A program made the translations under genes and the position numbers. Below, one piece after another: positions 1-12,545 of a stretch of 64,000 bases of DNA (the stretch's first letter is position 1; each line of letters opens with the position of its first letter). Source of the DNA: Membranipora membranacea (Eukaryota > Bryozoa > Gymnolaemata > Cheilostomatida > Membraniporidae). The stretch is taken from assembly GCA_914767715.1 (NCBI GenBank), contig OU612075.1, positions 4,464,001 to 4,528,000 of the forward strand, in the 5' to 3' direction. The notes under the pieces are model-generated. The model saw only the letters and a program-made list of their open reading frames with translations, was not told the origin of the DNA and did no database searches.

Positions 1-60
1 ATTGCTTTAGTTGTTGACGCAGCAGTTGGTGCAGCAGTTGACGCAGCAGTTGACGCAGCA
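1..60. repeat. 12 bp coding tandem repeat
   Basis: About four units of a GCAGCAGTTGAC-like 12-mer with small changes (GGT for GAC). The unit length is a multiple of three, so it keeps frame inside the Thr/Ala-rich exon of the minus-strand secreted protein. Confidence 0.7.
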
Positions 61-472
61 GTTGGTACTGTAATGAAGATCATTCAAAAATCATTCAACC
101 AATAAATCAAAGCATAAATTAGATAAAAACTGGAACAAAATTGAAAAATGTAGCATCAAATCGCAATAGGGAAGATCTTCCAACTTGGGCCAACATGTGA
201 AATTTGTTAGAATCATGAACAATGATCAAAAAATGTCATCTGATAAATTTGATGAACACTTATCATATTTATAAGTAACCCAAAGTGTGCCGATCATGGA
301 TTTCATATATAAACGAACCAACCGTTGAGATTTGTTAAATGTTTTGATGTGTTTTAATTTAATGTTGCTGTTAATGTTGATGTTAATGTTTAAACAAACC
401 TGCATTCAGTTCAGTGATGAGAGCGAGTATGATGACTACACTCAGAATAACGTAAGAGCTAACTCGAGCCAT
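1..472 (-). CDS. 5' end of a secreted Thr/Ala/Ser-rich protein (partial, runs off left edge)
   Basis: Two exons are visible on the minus strand. Exon 1 (472 down to 400) starts MARVSSYVILSVVIILAL and has a short basic start, a long hydrophobic core and a small-residue end (ELNA), so it reads as a signal peptide. It ends in phase 1 at a GTTTGT donor. Exon 2 starts at 67 after a TTACAG acceptor, and the phase fits. It encodes repeated Thr-Ala-Ala-Ser/Pro units from a 12 bp tandem repeat and continues beyond the window. A mucin-like or extracellular matrix protein is possible, but the function is not recognised. The same repeat is also open on the plus strand as (AAVD/G)n; the signal peptide plus matching splice phase favours the minus strand. 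Confidence 0.6.
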
Positions 473-562
473 GATATCACAAGGATTGTCTTTGTCTGTA
501 TATTGAGTATTTGTCTTAACAATAGTTACAGCGGAGTGATGCCCCGAAGTTCTCACAGCGCG

Positions 563-569
563 TTTTATA
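563..569 (-). promoter_or_regulatory. TATA-box-like element of the secreted-protein gene
   Basis: Read on the minus strand this is TATAAAA followed by a GC-rich stretch, about 90 bp upstream of the signal-peptide ATG at 472. Position and sequence suit a core promoter. No initiator was assigned. Confidence 0.4.
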
Positions 570-629
570 GTCACCAATCCCATCAATTGGTTATCAGTTT
601 GATTTGTGACGAGTAACCAATAGCAATAC

Positions 630-3090
630 AACAGCTGGTATCTTCACAAGAACCTTCAGGCTTCAATTTTGAGTTTGAATAATGAATTTGCAATAGATAA
701 GTAGGATTTTTATCTCGATGTTTACAGCAAAACTGACGGTAATATGTGGATTCCACACACGCATGTCATGATTGTACAAGTGAGCACTTCTCTTGTAATC
801 ATTATCACCTTAAATTTTGTTTTCATATTTTTTATTCACTTTCATCTTTTTAAATTTATGACCATGAAATATTTAAATATTGAGTATCACAACCAACTAG
901 TTTTTGATACCCCATAATCAGGTGAGCATGTGCAAATTTCCTGATCAAATAATATTCTGCAATCAAACAATATGACATGTTGATAAGAAAAGTCTGAAGC
1001 TGAATGCACTGATAACAATTTAAAATTAGAAAACACTATTTTCCGGGTCAATTGTTGACTGCCAAAAATTTTTCAAAATGACAACCATTATATCCAAACA
1101 TTACCGTTCCAACTACTACAAGATCAAAATAGGATCCATGACATACAACGAGCAAATCCTAATTAAGTCAAAAGGTTTCATTTTCACTCTACCTTCCTAA
1201 TATCTTCTGTAAATTTACATATAGAAGCTGTAAAAATCATGTGAAGTTGATGTGTGGCACCAGGGATGATGGGGTAGTGTTAATTTGAACAAGGAGCAGG
1301 GAGAATATGAAAATTACTATGAAAATAGTAACTTCTTGATGTGATCAGGGAGGGTGGGATATACCCACCCACCCTCCCACCAATGAACTAAAGGTTTAGT
1401 TCATTGTTCCCACACTCCCTGATGTGATCACTACTATATTGGTAGTTGTCTCATAGTGATATAGAAGCAGGCAACTTCTAATGAGTTTGTTCATATTTAT
1501 TCATCCAATGAAAGGAGACTTTACATTACAATGTGTTGTCTTATAATTGATATGATTGGATGACTCTAATTACACACTGTATCATATAGTAGAGCAAGGA
1601 GTTAAAGGTTACCTACCTACTAGCTAAGAAAGTGTGTTTTAGTCATTATTGTGTTAATTTTGTTTTCAAATTTGTACTTTCTATCATTTGAGTTGTGCAG
1701 TATACAGCCAACAAAGCTTACAGGTGAGTAGTGATAGAATTCATACACACCTTCTATACAGGTAGCCAATATACTACTAACCGTTGAGAGGAATAATTAT
1801 TTTTAGTTCCATTTATTTATTATTATTATGCTACTACTATTTATCATTTTTTTATGACTGTTTGATTGATGATCATCATGAATGAATGAATTGAATGATG
1901 TAAGAGTATGTAGCCTGCGCTAAGGATTAAAAGCTCCTTTACTGAAGTATATTCTAGCTTTGTCAGTGGCTTGTCAAGGCAGACTAAACTCAAAATTAAT
2001 GTTGTCATTGTTGATGGCAACCAGCCATCCATCCCATTGATTTGGATGGAAGGAAGAAAGAATAGAGCAGGACCCTTCATTTCTACTCTACTGACCAAGT
2101 TGCCCTAGTGGAATGACTGAAGCACCGGTGACTGACTGAGCGAGAGTTTATCATTACAAAATAAAGCACAGTTATGCAGTAGAAGACCATGTCCGATTGT
2201 CCCCCAGATCCAATGTTGGGAATGGGCTGGATGATGTAGCAGACCTAGCCTGTCTTAAAAACTTCTCAATATAGGCTATAGCAGACTATGCCCGTGCACA
2301 CCATAGAGCATGTCTTATTGGGTTTAACTTCACTTGATAACTGGTGAAACTTGCGTACCTATATAAGCATGCAACTAATAGGCCCTACCTTGCAATGGGG
2401 GAATTACATAGGCCTAAATACTGTTTACGTATGATTATATACTCATGATTTGCGGACTTTATATGATTAGTATCTCAGTCAAACAAGAGCTGAATAAGCC
2501 TGTATGTTATAATTGAATGTTTGGCTGATATAGGCATATATGCCCATATCACTAATCAGTTTGTTAATTTTGCATTTTGCAATTTTCATCTCACTACTTA
2601 CGAACTGCAGTAGTCCTATGATATGCATCATGTCCTGTTCCTGCATCAGTGGTAGGCCTATGCTACCGTTTCACAAATAGGAATTAGGCCCTGACTGGTA
2701 TAGTTTACCCCTTGATTTAGGCTTTCCAAGTGTAATAATAAGACTTCATACATTAAAGCCAATGCGTAGGAGAAAGAATCGCAAGGAAATTTATATAAAT
2801 ACCAGATAATCATGTTCATTTTCTCCTTTTAACTCTGTGGCTTCAGTTTCATCAAAATGTTGAAAAAAAGTCATGGTAAAAATTTTAACTTTGTAATATC
2901 CCTCACAAAGAGAGGGATTCTGGACAGTGTTGGGCCAAGCCTTGGTGGAGCCCTCTCAGTGCAAGTTCTCATAACACAAATATTATCAAATTTTAATACA
3001 TGATTATATTCATGGTTTTTACTTTTCAGTCTCTGATCTGGGCCAACATACATGTTGCATCCTACACTGATGAAAAAAGTGAATTCATAA
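630..3090. other. Intergenic region with a foldback sequence
   Basis: No coding exon is supported here. A foldback lies at about 1340-1437: GTGATCAGGGAGGGTGGG is mirrored later by CTCCCTGATGTGATCAC, with an inner ACCCACC/GGTGGG arm and a TGAACTAAAGGTTTAGTTCA palindrome. A related GGGAGGGTGGGAG...CCCTGATCAC sequence is at about 32838-32880. Between 2240 and 2720 the heptamer AGGCCTA and near variants recur often. Confidence 0.4.
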
Positions 3091-3094
3091 CAAG

Positions 3095-6000
3095 ATGGCT
3101 TATCTCCAAGACATATCGAATCTCAGGGTGAGTAAGCTTAATCATCATTTTCAAAACCTTCTCCTGGCTATAAGAGAAGTGTTCTTGTATTTTTGGTGTT
3201 CTGGCCACGTGTGTCAGTCCAGCAGTAGAAAAGCGTTATCTGCTCCAATAAAAGCCTATATAATATTTTGCAAAAGCAATTGCATCTTCAGGGAGAAGTA
3301 ACTCCACTCAAGAGACAACCTCGTTGTTGTTTTAACTATGTATGTTCTTCAGTATCGTATCTATCGTGATACTGAAGGCTAGTATAGAATAATGAGAGAG
3401 TAGCATGTCAGTTGTAATGCAGCAAATATTAAGTCTCAAAGGAAGACGGAGGCACTCACGACTTAAATGCTGACTGCAAAATATTTATTGATTATTTGTT
3501 ACCATTATTGTTATTGCGATATTATTATCATGTTATTTGTTATCATTGGTTTGTTGACAGCAAAACCTGCAGTCACGAGACATGGGCTGTGTAGAGTGTA
3601 TGTGTGTGATGACTCTAATCCAGGAGCACGTCAGCTGTCGTCACTCCGACCATCACCAGGTACCACTGATATATCTGACCCTGAACAAGCGTATGGCTAT
3701 TCCTGTATAGTTGCTGGACCGCATTCCTCATCTTTGATTGGTCCACAAGTTCAGTATCTATCAAAACTTACGTCTAACAGCTTGTCTGAGTTTTTGAAGG
3801 TTGTTACTGGGATGTCAATCAATCCATAACGTGAAAGCTGCCAGATTTATAGCTTTATTTAGATCCTGAGACAAAGTTTTATACTGATGGCATATCTCCA
3901 CAAATAGCCACGCTATGTATTTTACCACTGATCCATAAATTCATATCACTGCCAGGTGCTGCCGGATCTATTCTTTGAGCTGACGGAATGGCAGCAGGCG
4001 GGATACAAACAGAAACTCAAATGGACGCTAGAATGCGACAGGTGCGACTTCAAAACTACGAGCAAAGGCAAAATGTTTGAACACGTCGCAACGCACCAGG
4101 TATGTTTGTTGGGAGCGTCTGTGACGGTTGGGTTAACCTACTGATGTTATGAAATGTATTATGCTTAGCTGGCATCTGCAACACAGGGACACAACTTTCT
4201 ACAAACCCTGTAGGAGTAAATATAAGCAATAATCTAGTTTCACTAATATGGGAGTGACTGGATGTTACTTAGCTTAGGGATTAAAAAGTGGGGTTTAAAT
4301 TGCAAGTCTGTCTCTGTCCAAAGACTGGGAAATAACAGCGGCGCAGGTGCCGTATTCGACGCCGATTCGCTCATAAGACCAAGACCTCAACGCTTGCATA
4401 TTAGAGGGCGGGCAACTTAGCTACCTCCTACTCCTAGGATTGAGCTTTATGAGGTAAAGATGGAGAAAATGTTAGCTAGCCAGAAATATTACTGTTTTTA
4501 AACAAAAGAAGTGAATGACTTACTCAATACTTCCCTTCTCCATGATAGTAGTCTTGTCATCTTTCATGGTATGGTTTATCCCCAACTCCTGCCGCTTAGG
4601 TGCTTTTTATCTCTAATAGCAAACAGAAGCATATGAAAACAAAAACTCCAGTAATGCCAATGTGGTTGTCCCTGCTATATTTTCCTTACGTCTTACTTTA
4701 TTTTTGGGAATCAAGTTGTGTGTCCCTGCAACATCTAGCGAGCTGGGCATAGTATTAAAAACGCAAGATTCTGTAGGCCTATGGTTCTGGGATTTGGTAG
4801 TTTGGGTAATTCCACGGCTTTTTATTGCACATACTTGAGTCCTGAGTTAATGTTTATGGTCATAACCAGTCAAAAGCGTCCTCTAAAACTTAGTCTAATA
4901 TTTACTTTTGTGTTTCATTCGACTACACGATTCTGTGCTTGCCCCAATCCTGGCTATAATTTGTTTGTATTTACGAATTCTTCTGGGCTTTACTAGGGTC
5001 AAATTCATGGAAGACAGTGGTGCCAGCCTTTTATTTGGCCGCGCATCATGAAAAGTTGATCTAAAAGGAGACTTCTGGCATTGCACCCACTACTTTGTAT
5101 CTCAATTCTTGCTGGAAATTAGACCCAACCTTGCAAAAACCTTTATATCACATCTGTACTAGATCAATTTTGACAGTATTCCAGTGGTTGCCACGCTTCT
5201 GGAGAGCTCCAACTCCAAATGCAGGCACGTTGGATCATGCTCCATCTGTGTCTATACCAGGCAATTCAATACTGCATAAATAGGGCTGTCTTGTTCAACA
5301 CAATCAGCAGGTTGCTTTTCCATATAAACTTTTAGCATACAAAAACCTAGCACATACAACAATATGTGCGTCTCTGTGTATCGTTTGTCAAGCATAGGTT
5401 TATCACCATAAAATTGTATTAGCAAAAGGCTGGAATTGGGTTACAAGTTACATCCATTGTATTTTGTATTTGTTTGAAAGAAATGCACATATACTGGTAA
5501 ACCCTTTAGGCTTGTTATGTCTCTGAACTACACAATAGCTACTCTGTCTTCTACCTTAGCTACCCACAATGAATATTGATTTGAATAATTACTATGTATA
5601 CCTACCATGACATGTCTTTGTTCGGCATACAAGTATTTTCATTGCATACATTTTACATGCGCATAATAATAGCCCATTAAGATGAATAATGTATTACTTA
5701 TACCCGTAATATACAATGCATGCAAGTATGTCATGTGGTTTATTAGCTGAGCGCCTAAAGTATACTAACGGTTGCAATATCTTGTATATTCAAGTAATTC
5801 AACCATGACAACTTTTGAGATAATGAATACGCTATGGATGAATAGATAGCTGGTAGACGCCTTTTTGTTTATAGTTGTTTGAAGCCAACCGAACAATGTT
5901 TGAAAAAATGGAGATGCAAAGCTTTTTTGACAAGATAAATGCACTGTTTATTGAACAGATAGTTAATGTATTTGATCACCTTGACTAACAGTTTGACATC

Positions 6001-8357
6001 TTGCCTGGATATATTCATTGTTAGTCAATATCTATCGTGTAAGACTCTGCTTCTCAAGCTATTGTTTTTTGGAACTATATTTGCTTGCCTATTTCACTTT
6101 ACCAACAATTGGCCTACCAAGAATAAAATTGTAAATGTAGGTGGCCTTTTTTTTGCTTGCAGATTATCGAGGAAACTCAAAACACCATACCACTCGATGA
6201 TATACCTAGCCCAACCTTACCGACAAAACGGCCCAGACCCAGCCACTCGAACCATCCAAGCCAAATACCACCGAAACACCGACACCTGCATCCTCAGCCC
6301 CTGCCTGCTCATTACTCACCGATAATTCCCCCATCAAACAGCCACCCTGTGACTCATCAACGCACACACAGCGGTCACACTCAAAATCTACCACAGCTTC
6401 ATAGAGCATCATACCCTGCCACTGCTGCGACAGGTGGGGCTCTAGCACCTGCTCTGACAAGTCAGAAATCGACAGCCTCAGCGGAAGCACCTGCGGCGGC
6501 TGCCAGAATGTCGATGGATAGTAGAGTACAGGAAGGGACGGGTGACACTATATCGAGTGCTTATGATATGGTTCCTCTAACAGACATACAATCAGCCACA
6601 ACGAGTCACAATATACGAGATCACAATATACGAGACGCCGACAGCGATAACAGCATGGAAGGAGGTTAGTGCTATGTGAAGATGACGAACAATAATGTAC
6701 GGGTTAAAGTGACAGTCCTACTAGACCATGGTATTGGTATGGTTTTAAAGATCTAAGGCTGAAAAGTCATTGGGGCATATGAAATAAACAACCTGTGATC
6801 CTAGTTGCAGTAAAACTGCTGCAAAGTCTAAAAACTGGGATCATAGTAAAATCATCATAATAAAAAAATGAAAATTGTGTAAAATAGCATTTTAATTTTT
6901 TCAAATTATTTCAGCGGGGATCATAGTGGATCATAGTTATTAATTGCCTCCCCATGACCACTATGATCCACTATGATCCCTGCTAAAATATTTAAAAAAA
7001 ATTAAAATACTATTCTCCACAATTTTCATTTTTAAAAATTTTTATTTGCCCTGTGAACTCACAATATTCGATTTACTGGGATAATATATCCACTTTTCTT
7101 ATAGGACTGTCACGTTAAGAGGTTTTTTAGTAAGATTTGCAGCAATCAGAGCCATTCACTTCTTAGTTGTGTAACATTTAATACTTTTAAAAGATCCTCT
7201 TGCAGACCTTTGGTATTTTGAGTGTAGGACTGAGAAAAGAAACAAGAGTTTTTTTCCGCTTTTTATGAGACATATCAACTCATGTACTAAGCCTGATGTT
7301 ATTGTTATTGCAATGATAGATGGATTAAAATACACATACATGCATAAGGGTTAGGGGTTGTTTAGGGATCAGAATTAGTACATTAGGGTTGGGGAGGAGG
7401 GTAGACAAATATTCCAGTTAGAGATTAAAAGTACATTGTTTTTAGATGCTGGCGAATCACATCAAGTTGTAAAGTGTTTTATAGCCTTTATCAGCAAGGG
7501 TCCCCTTTTCCCAACTTTATTCGTCTCAGTTGCAAGTTTCTGAAGTGACCTTCAATCAAGGAAAACTTCCCGAGCGCAAAACTCTATTAATGTTTGATTC
7601 AGCGCTACGTGTTTTGCTCTCCTCTGTGACTCTAGCTCATGTCAGCAATTGAATGTACTATACTTTACCATTGGCTGTAGGCTACTTAGACACATAAAAG
7701 TACTGGTACCGCGTACGTGATATTAATACTATTACTCAGTGTATGGAAAAGAGACCTACCCATTATTGATAAACAGAATTATCATTGGCAATTCAACACG
7801 CTAATACAACTTCATTAAATTTGGCGTATAAAAAAGATTTTAACTTACATTCTAACCGAAGTAAAATGTTAGCATCTTTAAACACAGTGTTATCCTCTCT
7901 CGATGTATTTAAACCGTTGATGTCACTCTCATAACAGGGTCATCATTTGCTAGTACCACAAATCGTTGAATGAGTTGGAACTTCCTTTCATCATGTTTTC
8001 AATATACAAAAAATGACTGAAATTCTGATCAAATTCTTCCTGAATGGTACTTCTGAAAAATTTGTTATGGGCAGAAACCTTCATGCTGTAAATTCCATCA
8101 CTCTCAATCCTGCTCACCTTATATAAGGCCTAGTATAAGAATTTGATCTTACTACGAGTTGGGCAATTTCCAGACATGTCGCTTATTTTAATCCTGTTAA
8201 TATTTCATCCTTAACTCGTTATTATTATAATCTTGTTTATTTTACTGCTGTTACAGTGATAATAAAGGATGAGATGTCGGACTCGATGGATCAGAGCGCG
8301 GCGGTCATCTTGCACTCAGACGAAGTGGATATAAACCTGGCAGCAGAATCTCATAGG
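3095..8357 (+). CDS. Shared 5' half of a zinc-finger locus with alternative 3' cassettes
   Basis: Five exons: 3095-3127, 3561-3659, 3956-4099, 6163-6664 and 8257-8357, with all junctions GT-AG and in phase. The start MAYLQDISNLR is the first in-frame ATG. Exons 2 and 3 encode two C2H2-type fingers. The first has Cys21, Cys24, His34 and His39. The second has Cys71, Cys74, His87 and His91 (C-x2-C-x12-H-x3-H). Residues 93-259 form a Pro/His/Ser/Thr-rich, probably disordered linker. The next exon is acidic (DEMSDSMDQ and DEVDIN). It ends in phase 0 at 8357, and every one of the four downstream cassettes begins in phase 0. A nuclear DNA-binding or chromatin role is inferred from the fingers only; no orthologue was recognised. 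Intron 2 (3660-3955) is almost entirely a repeat shared with an intron at 58736-59059. Confidence 0.65.
3660..3955 (+). mobile_element. Introner-like repeat family B, copy 1 (whole intron 2 of the zinc-finger locus)
   Basis: The 296 bp intron is homologous from its donor to its acceptor with the 324 bp intron at 58736-59059. Both begin GTAC(C)ACTGATATAT and end CACTGATCC-TA-ATTCATATCA plus a short CAG. A 6 bp direct repeat CCAGGT covers both splice junctions (3656-3661 and 3952-3957). Confidence 0.75.
6708..7114. mobile_element. Foldback MITE flanked by TTAA (piggyBac-type target)
   Basis: The ends are AGTGACAGTCCTA and, reversed, CGTGACAGTCCTA, each beside a TTAA (6704-6707 and 7115-7118). 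The interior forms a long imperfect hairpin with arms at about 6836-6940 and 6955-7055, including GGATCATAGTGGATCATAG and its complement. There is no ORF. It begins about 44 bp inside the intron that starts at 6665. The TTAA flank suggests piggyBac-type mobilisation; this is inferred. Confidence 0.6.
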
Positions 8358-8414
8358 GTGAGTTATCTTATCCTGCTTAGTTTATGTTTACCTGAGAAGC
8401 ACACTGACATCGAG

Positions 8415-8605
8415 ACTACGCTATTATCATGTGTTTCTCTGATCGTTAGAGTCAGTTTAGTAAGAGTACCTAACATATTCTAGCCACTGATTATTAAAAT
8501 TTCGGGTCGTCACAACGAATTCCTTGTGATGGTACTCATGCTATGTGAGTAAGTTCACTCTCTATCGATCAGAGATATAAATGTTAATAGTTAATCATGG
8601 TGTCA
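8415..8605 (-). mobile_element. MITE family C, copy 1
   Basis: About 190 bp. It shares TTTCTCTGATCGTTAGAG...TCGGGTCGTCACA...CTCTATCGATCAGAGATAT with copies near 21985, 22920 and 56515. The ends are complementary around ATCTCTGATC. It lies about 55 bp inside the intron following the last shared exon. Ends are approximate. Confidence 0.6.
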
Positions 8606-8821
8606 GTGTGATGCTTACACTTAAGGAGGAAATTATTAGCTAGAGGAAATATTCACCTTTTTGTGCAGGCTTGAAATAATGGAAATTGTTGATAGCTGAC
8701 ATTTTCTTGGCCCTTTATTTTTTTATAAGCTCTGTTCTTAGATGATGATAAATTGGTCTAAGCTTCACTGGTTGAATACCTCAACCAAGCTTAATAATTA
8801 CTTCTCAAGTGTATATCAAGT

Positions 8822-8910
8822 TTGATCTTGTTTGCCTGTATTTGGAATTGCTCCCCGTCGAGCTGTTGGTAGAATGGGAGCAACTTGAAATGTAGGGCAA
8901 ATCAGATCAA
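8822..8910. mobile_element. Palindromic MITE family D, degenerate copy
   Basis: GATCTTGTTTGCCTGTATTTGGAATTGCTCCC is mirrored by GGGAGCAACTTGAAATGTAGGGCAAATCAGATC, giving one hairpin of about 90 bp. Related copies lie at 11862-11955, 18771-18912 and 62548-62655. Confidence 0.55.
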
Positions 8911-11133
8911 TCTTTATCTAGATAACGCTGGGGTATGACTGGCATTGATATTACACCATAAGTATGTGTATATCTGATAGACAGTCAAATTTGCAAAGAA
9001 CCTAAAGTTTTCCCACCTCTACAGATTTAATTCTAATCTTCTCATCAAGTTCCTTATGAAGATAGCACGAAGACATACTCATCTATCATTGATACACATA
9101 CAGTTGGTGTAATACACGTGTAATGAGATTTAGTGATATCCAAAAAATCTAACTTCTGTCCTTCAGACAATGATTGATGCATTACAATCCTTCGGCTATT
9201 GAAATGATATATGTCTATAGACAGACCACAGTCATATTATGTAGCTTAACAAAGTGTCATATAACGCATATTGGATTGGTGATAGCTGTATATGTAATTA
9301 CCTATACATATAAATACTATTTATATGTAAAGGTAATTACTAGAGGTTGTTGATGATTATTTATTTTCCTCAGCCGGCCCTGTAAATAATTTAAAGAAAA
9401 GTGATGAACATGGATTCCTCATCTAAGCTTGTTAAGGCTGTGTGCATGAAATAATATCCGACCTGCCCGAAATTCTTGACGGCCAACAAGGTTAGTTAGA
9501 ACTATTTGCAATGGCTGGCGGTATGGTTTATATAAGATCCGGAGTTGTCCACTCTGCAACTTGCTTTGTATAAGAGAAGACAACTTGCGATCGGCGATAC
9601 TATTTCCCGTGTTAAGGTCAGAATGGCCTGTCGTAACAAGCTTGACAAAGCTTGTCAAGGTTTCTGTATCAGCCGTCTCGATTTTCGTTCCTCTGTATAC
9701 ATAAGTTGCAGAGGTGAGTGCTTGAAAAAAAGACCTATTCAGCCTTTTAATAATTTTGACCTGTTCCATTTTCTTTCTTTGAACATTATTGAATCAAAAA
9801 GTTTGATCACTTCCAAAAGGTATTAAGGTATTAATTTGTGGGCAAACCCTTTTCGAGCCTGTATACGCGTGACCAACTTCAATTGTTAATGGGCTGCTGC
9901 TGTTCATGTCTAAGATCTTATTTGCTGATAAAATCAAACAGAGGATGCTCACAATGACGGGTGAGTCTTTTTATGACACTCTTATATAAGATCTGGCAGG
10001 TGAAATTTGGTTTCATAGGTTGTCTTCTCAATGGTTAATATGCAATGAGAAGAGTTATAGCTGAGATGAGCCGCTATAGCTGAGAAAAGGCCTAATCATT
10101 ATTCATTGATTGCAGTAGAGGGACAGTTTCAGCAGAGATTCACTTTATTTCACGCAGAACAGTCACATAATATGCTCCAGATTATATACATAGTTTTTTT
10201 CAAGATAAATAAATCCTTGCGCTGTTGGCTCGAATGTGCAATGGTTCACTAGGTCATTTTGCAAAATGCTTTCCTTTGTCAAATTCTAACTGATTTACGG
10301 TATAAAAATTCATGCGTCGACATACCAACAGGATTGCTTTCTCTAAAATCTTTTCAGTCAATTGAGCGGCAAGGTAGCATTAACAGTGTGGTTAACAAAT
10401 AAGGTTTCTTAGCATATGGCAGTTAGGCATACACTAAAGTGGTGAACACTTGAATAATTAATGCTGAAATGACGCCGGCCCGACAAGGCGATCAAAGACA
10501 CCGATCACAACTGGACTCTACAAGCCGTCCGCCACAAGCCCTTGCGGATCGGATGTTTGGGGAAAGGCTGCTTGCCTATCACTGCAAAAAAACATAGCCA
10601 GAGAGAGACTTTAATTTTATTTTTGAAACATGTTGCTGAGAATTTATTCAGATGGAAGACAAAGATGTAAGTAAGCTATTGTTAATCTCATCGCCAGAAA
10701 TAGCCAACCACCGTTTACAAAGCATGTTGAACCCATGAGCTTAACGTAACCAAATTTAAGGGACAGTATAAACGGAATCTGCTGCTGTGTTTAATATTAG
10801 TTCTACCTCAAGACACATAGCATTTATATCTCCATGAGCCACACTCTGCCCTAGCTCATCTCACATGTACTATCCATTGAGCAAAATTATTTTCTGCGCT
10901 CCTCTGTCTCATGGTAGTGAAGCAGAATAGAAACAGCCTTGATCAGAACATGAAGGAGAAAATCTTCTCAGATCATGCATTTTATTTTTTACATAATAAT
11001 ACAATAGATAAACAAAAACAAATAAATATGGCTTAATCATTGATATTCAAATTAGAGAATTTTTTATCCAAATGGAACAGGTCAAAATGCTCAACCCAGT
11101 CCAAATTGACAATAGTTTATTTAAAAATTGTAG

Positions 11134-12545
11134 AATTCTATTGACTATGCTGCTAAATTAGACTCGCCGAACGATGGGATGGTCTTAACCAATAACGACA
11201 TTGCCGTTCCTCAGATAATACCTGCCTTCAAAAATGGAGTCCCCTCTGGTATCCTCATGCAGAGGCATCCGGGGGTATGCACATTGAGTGATACAATTTC
11301 TGTGCTACAGAAACTACCGCCTGAACTGGTAAGTCACATGTATTCAATAATCTGCCTAGCATATTGAAATTGTTTTTTTTGCTTCCTTTGTTTTATAACA
11401 GTATGTTTTAAAAGTTTCCCCATCAAAGATGATATTATATATTATTTCAGTACAAGTTAAATTCAAAAGCTAACATCTGGCCCACATTCACAACTCTCAA
11501 ATCCTATGTTGAAAGCATACCAACCTCGAAATATATGAGGTAGGAACAGATTCAGCTGTTGTCCTTGCATGGAACAAATGAGCAAAATTGATGGGTATGA
11601 TTACTGCTATACTCCCATAAAGTATTATTATGTTCTTATTGCACTTTATTTCATAATATGGTTTTATAATGCATTGTTTTTTTCTTATTGTAGCTGGCCA
11701 GGTTTGCAAGGTTATCAAATAACAGGGACATGTTGTACATCCACTCCGCCTCGGCCAACATATATGGTATACCATTACCAAGATCTAATAAACTAACAAC
11801 GACCACATTTCCATCTTATGATCCAACAAATTCAAGTAAGTGTAGCATCGCTGTGATCCTAGACTTAGTTTGGTCCATTTGCCTGCATTTGGAGTTGCTC
11901 CCGATCTTCTGGTCAAGCCAGGGAGCAACTGGAATGCAGGCAAACTTGATCTACTATGATCCCTACCTTGATTTAAAATATCCTTGCTGAATGTCTTCAT
12001 CTTTATCACAACGCCATGCAACGGTAATCCATAGGCTATTATTATTTTGTGAGTTGTATATAATCCTTTGTACTTTTTCAGGTTACACTGGTGCAAAAAG
12101 AACTAATGTGCATGCATACGATATAGATCATACAACACGCATGCTACTAGAAGGTCAGTACAACATCAAAAAAAGTGAGGCAGGGGGATGCAGATCGCTC
12201 TAGAAAACTTGTTTTATTGTGACAGCTTACAATTATTGATGTAGGAGGCGAGTTGTCCTTAGTCCTTGATTTCAGACAATTATCTGACACATGAATAATT
12301 TCATTCTGCTTTTTGTAGCACTTCTGACCCATCCGACCGGCGGTACCAGACGAAGGATGTTGGTCCCACAGACTAACAAGATATCAGTCCCTCACACAAA
12401 CATTTATCCTAGTGACACCCCTCCAAGAGGAGGGCCTTTTATTACGAACAGATACAATGCTGAAGATCACGACCGAATACAAATACCAGCTGAGCCTGCA
12501 CAAATGACAGCTAAAAATAATGTTCAAGATCAACCTCCCACTTGA
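11134..12545 (+). CDS. Cassette 1: unrecognised repeated C-terminal domain with own stop
   Basis: Exons 11134-11328, 11694-11835, 12082-12153 and 12319-12545. Joined to the shared 5' half this gives 504 aa. Exon I carries TLSDTISVLQKLPPEL, exon II carries MLYIHSASANIYGIPLPR, exon III carries RTNVHAYDIDHTTRMLLE, and exon IV begins ALLTHPTGG and ends in a Pro-rich tail at TGA 12543-12545. An AATAAA lies at 12840-12845. The entry phases are 0, 0, 1, 1, as in the other three cassettes. Exon I has an extra 30 or so residues of linker that the other cassettes lack. A palindromic repeat (11862-11955) sits just after exon II. I do not recognise the domain. Confidence 0.65.
11862..11955. mobile_element. 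Palindromic MITE family D
   Basis: The arms are TTTGCCTGCATTTGGAGTTG plus CTCCC and the complement GGGAGCAACTGGAATGCAGG plus CAAAC, separated by a short loop. It lies in the intron after exon II of cassette 1. Confidence 0.65.

Larger units (their letters stand above)
8358..11133 (+). other. Long intron (about 2.8 kb) before cassette 1
   Basis: It contains a copy of MITE family C (about 8415-8605), a degenerate copy of palindromic family D (about 8822-8910), and a foldback at about 9287-9345 where TATATGTAATTACC is mirrored by GGTAATTAC. No coding exon consistent in phase with its neighbours was identified. Confidence 0.4.

Noticed and set aside
6206-6490. Minus-strand open frame opposite the Pro/His-rich linker
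   Set aside because: It is the shadow of the plus-strand exon 6163-6664, which is in phase with its neighbours.
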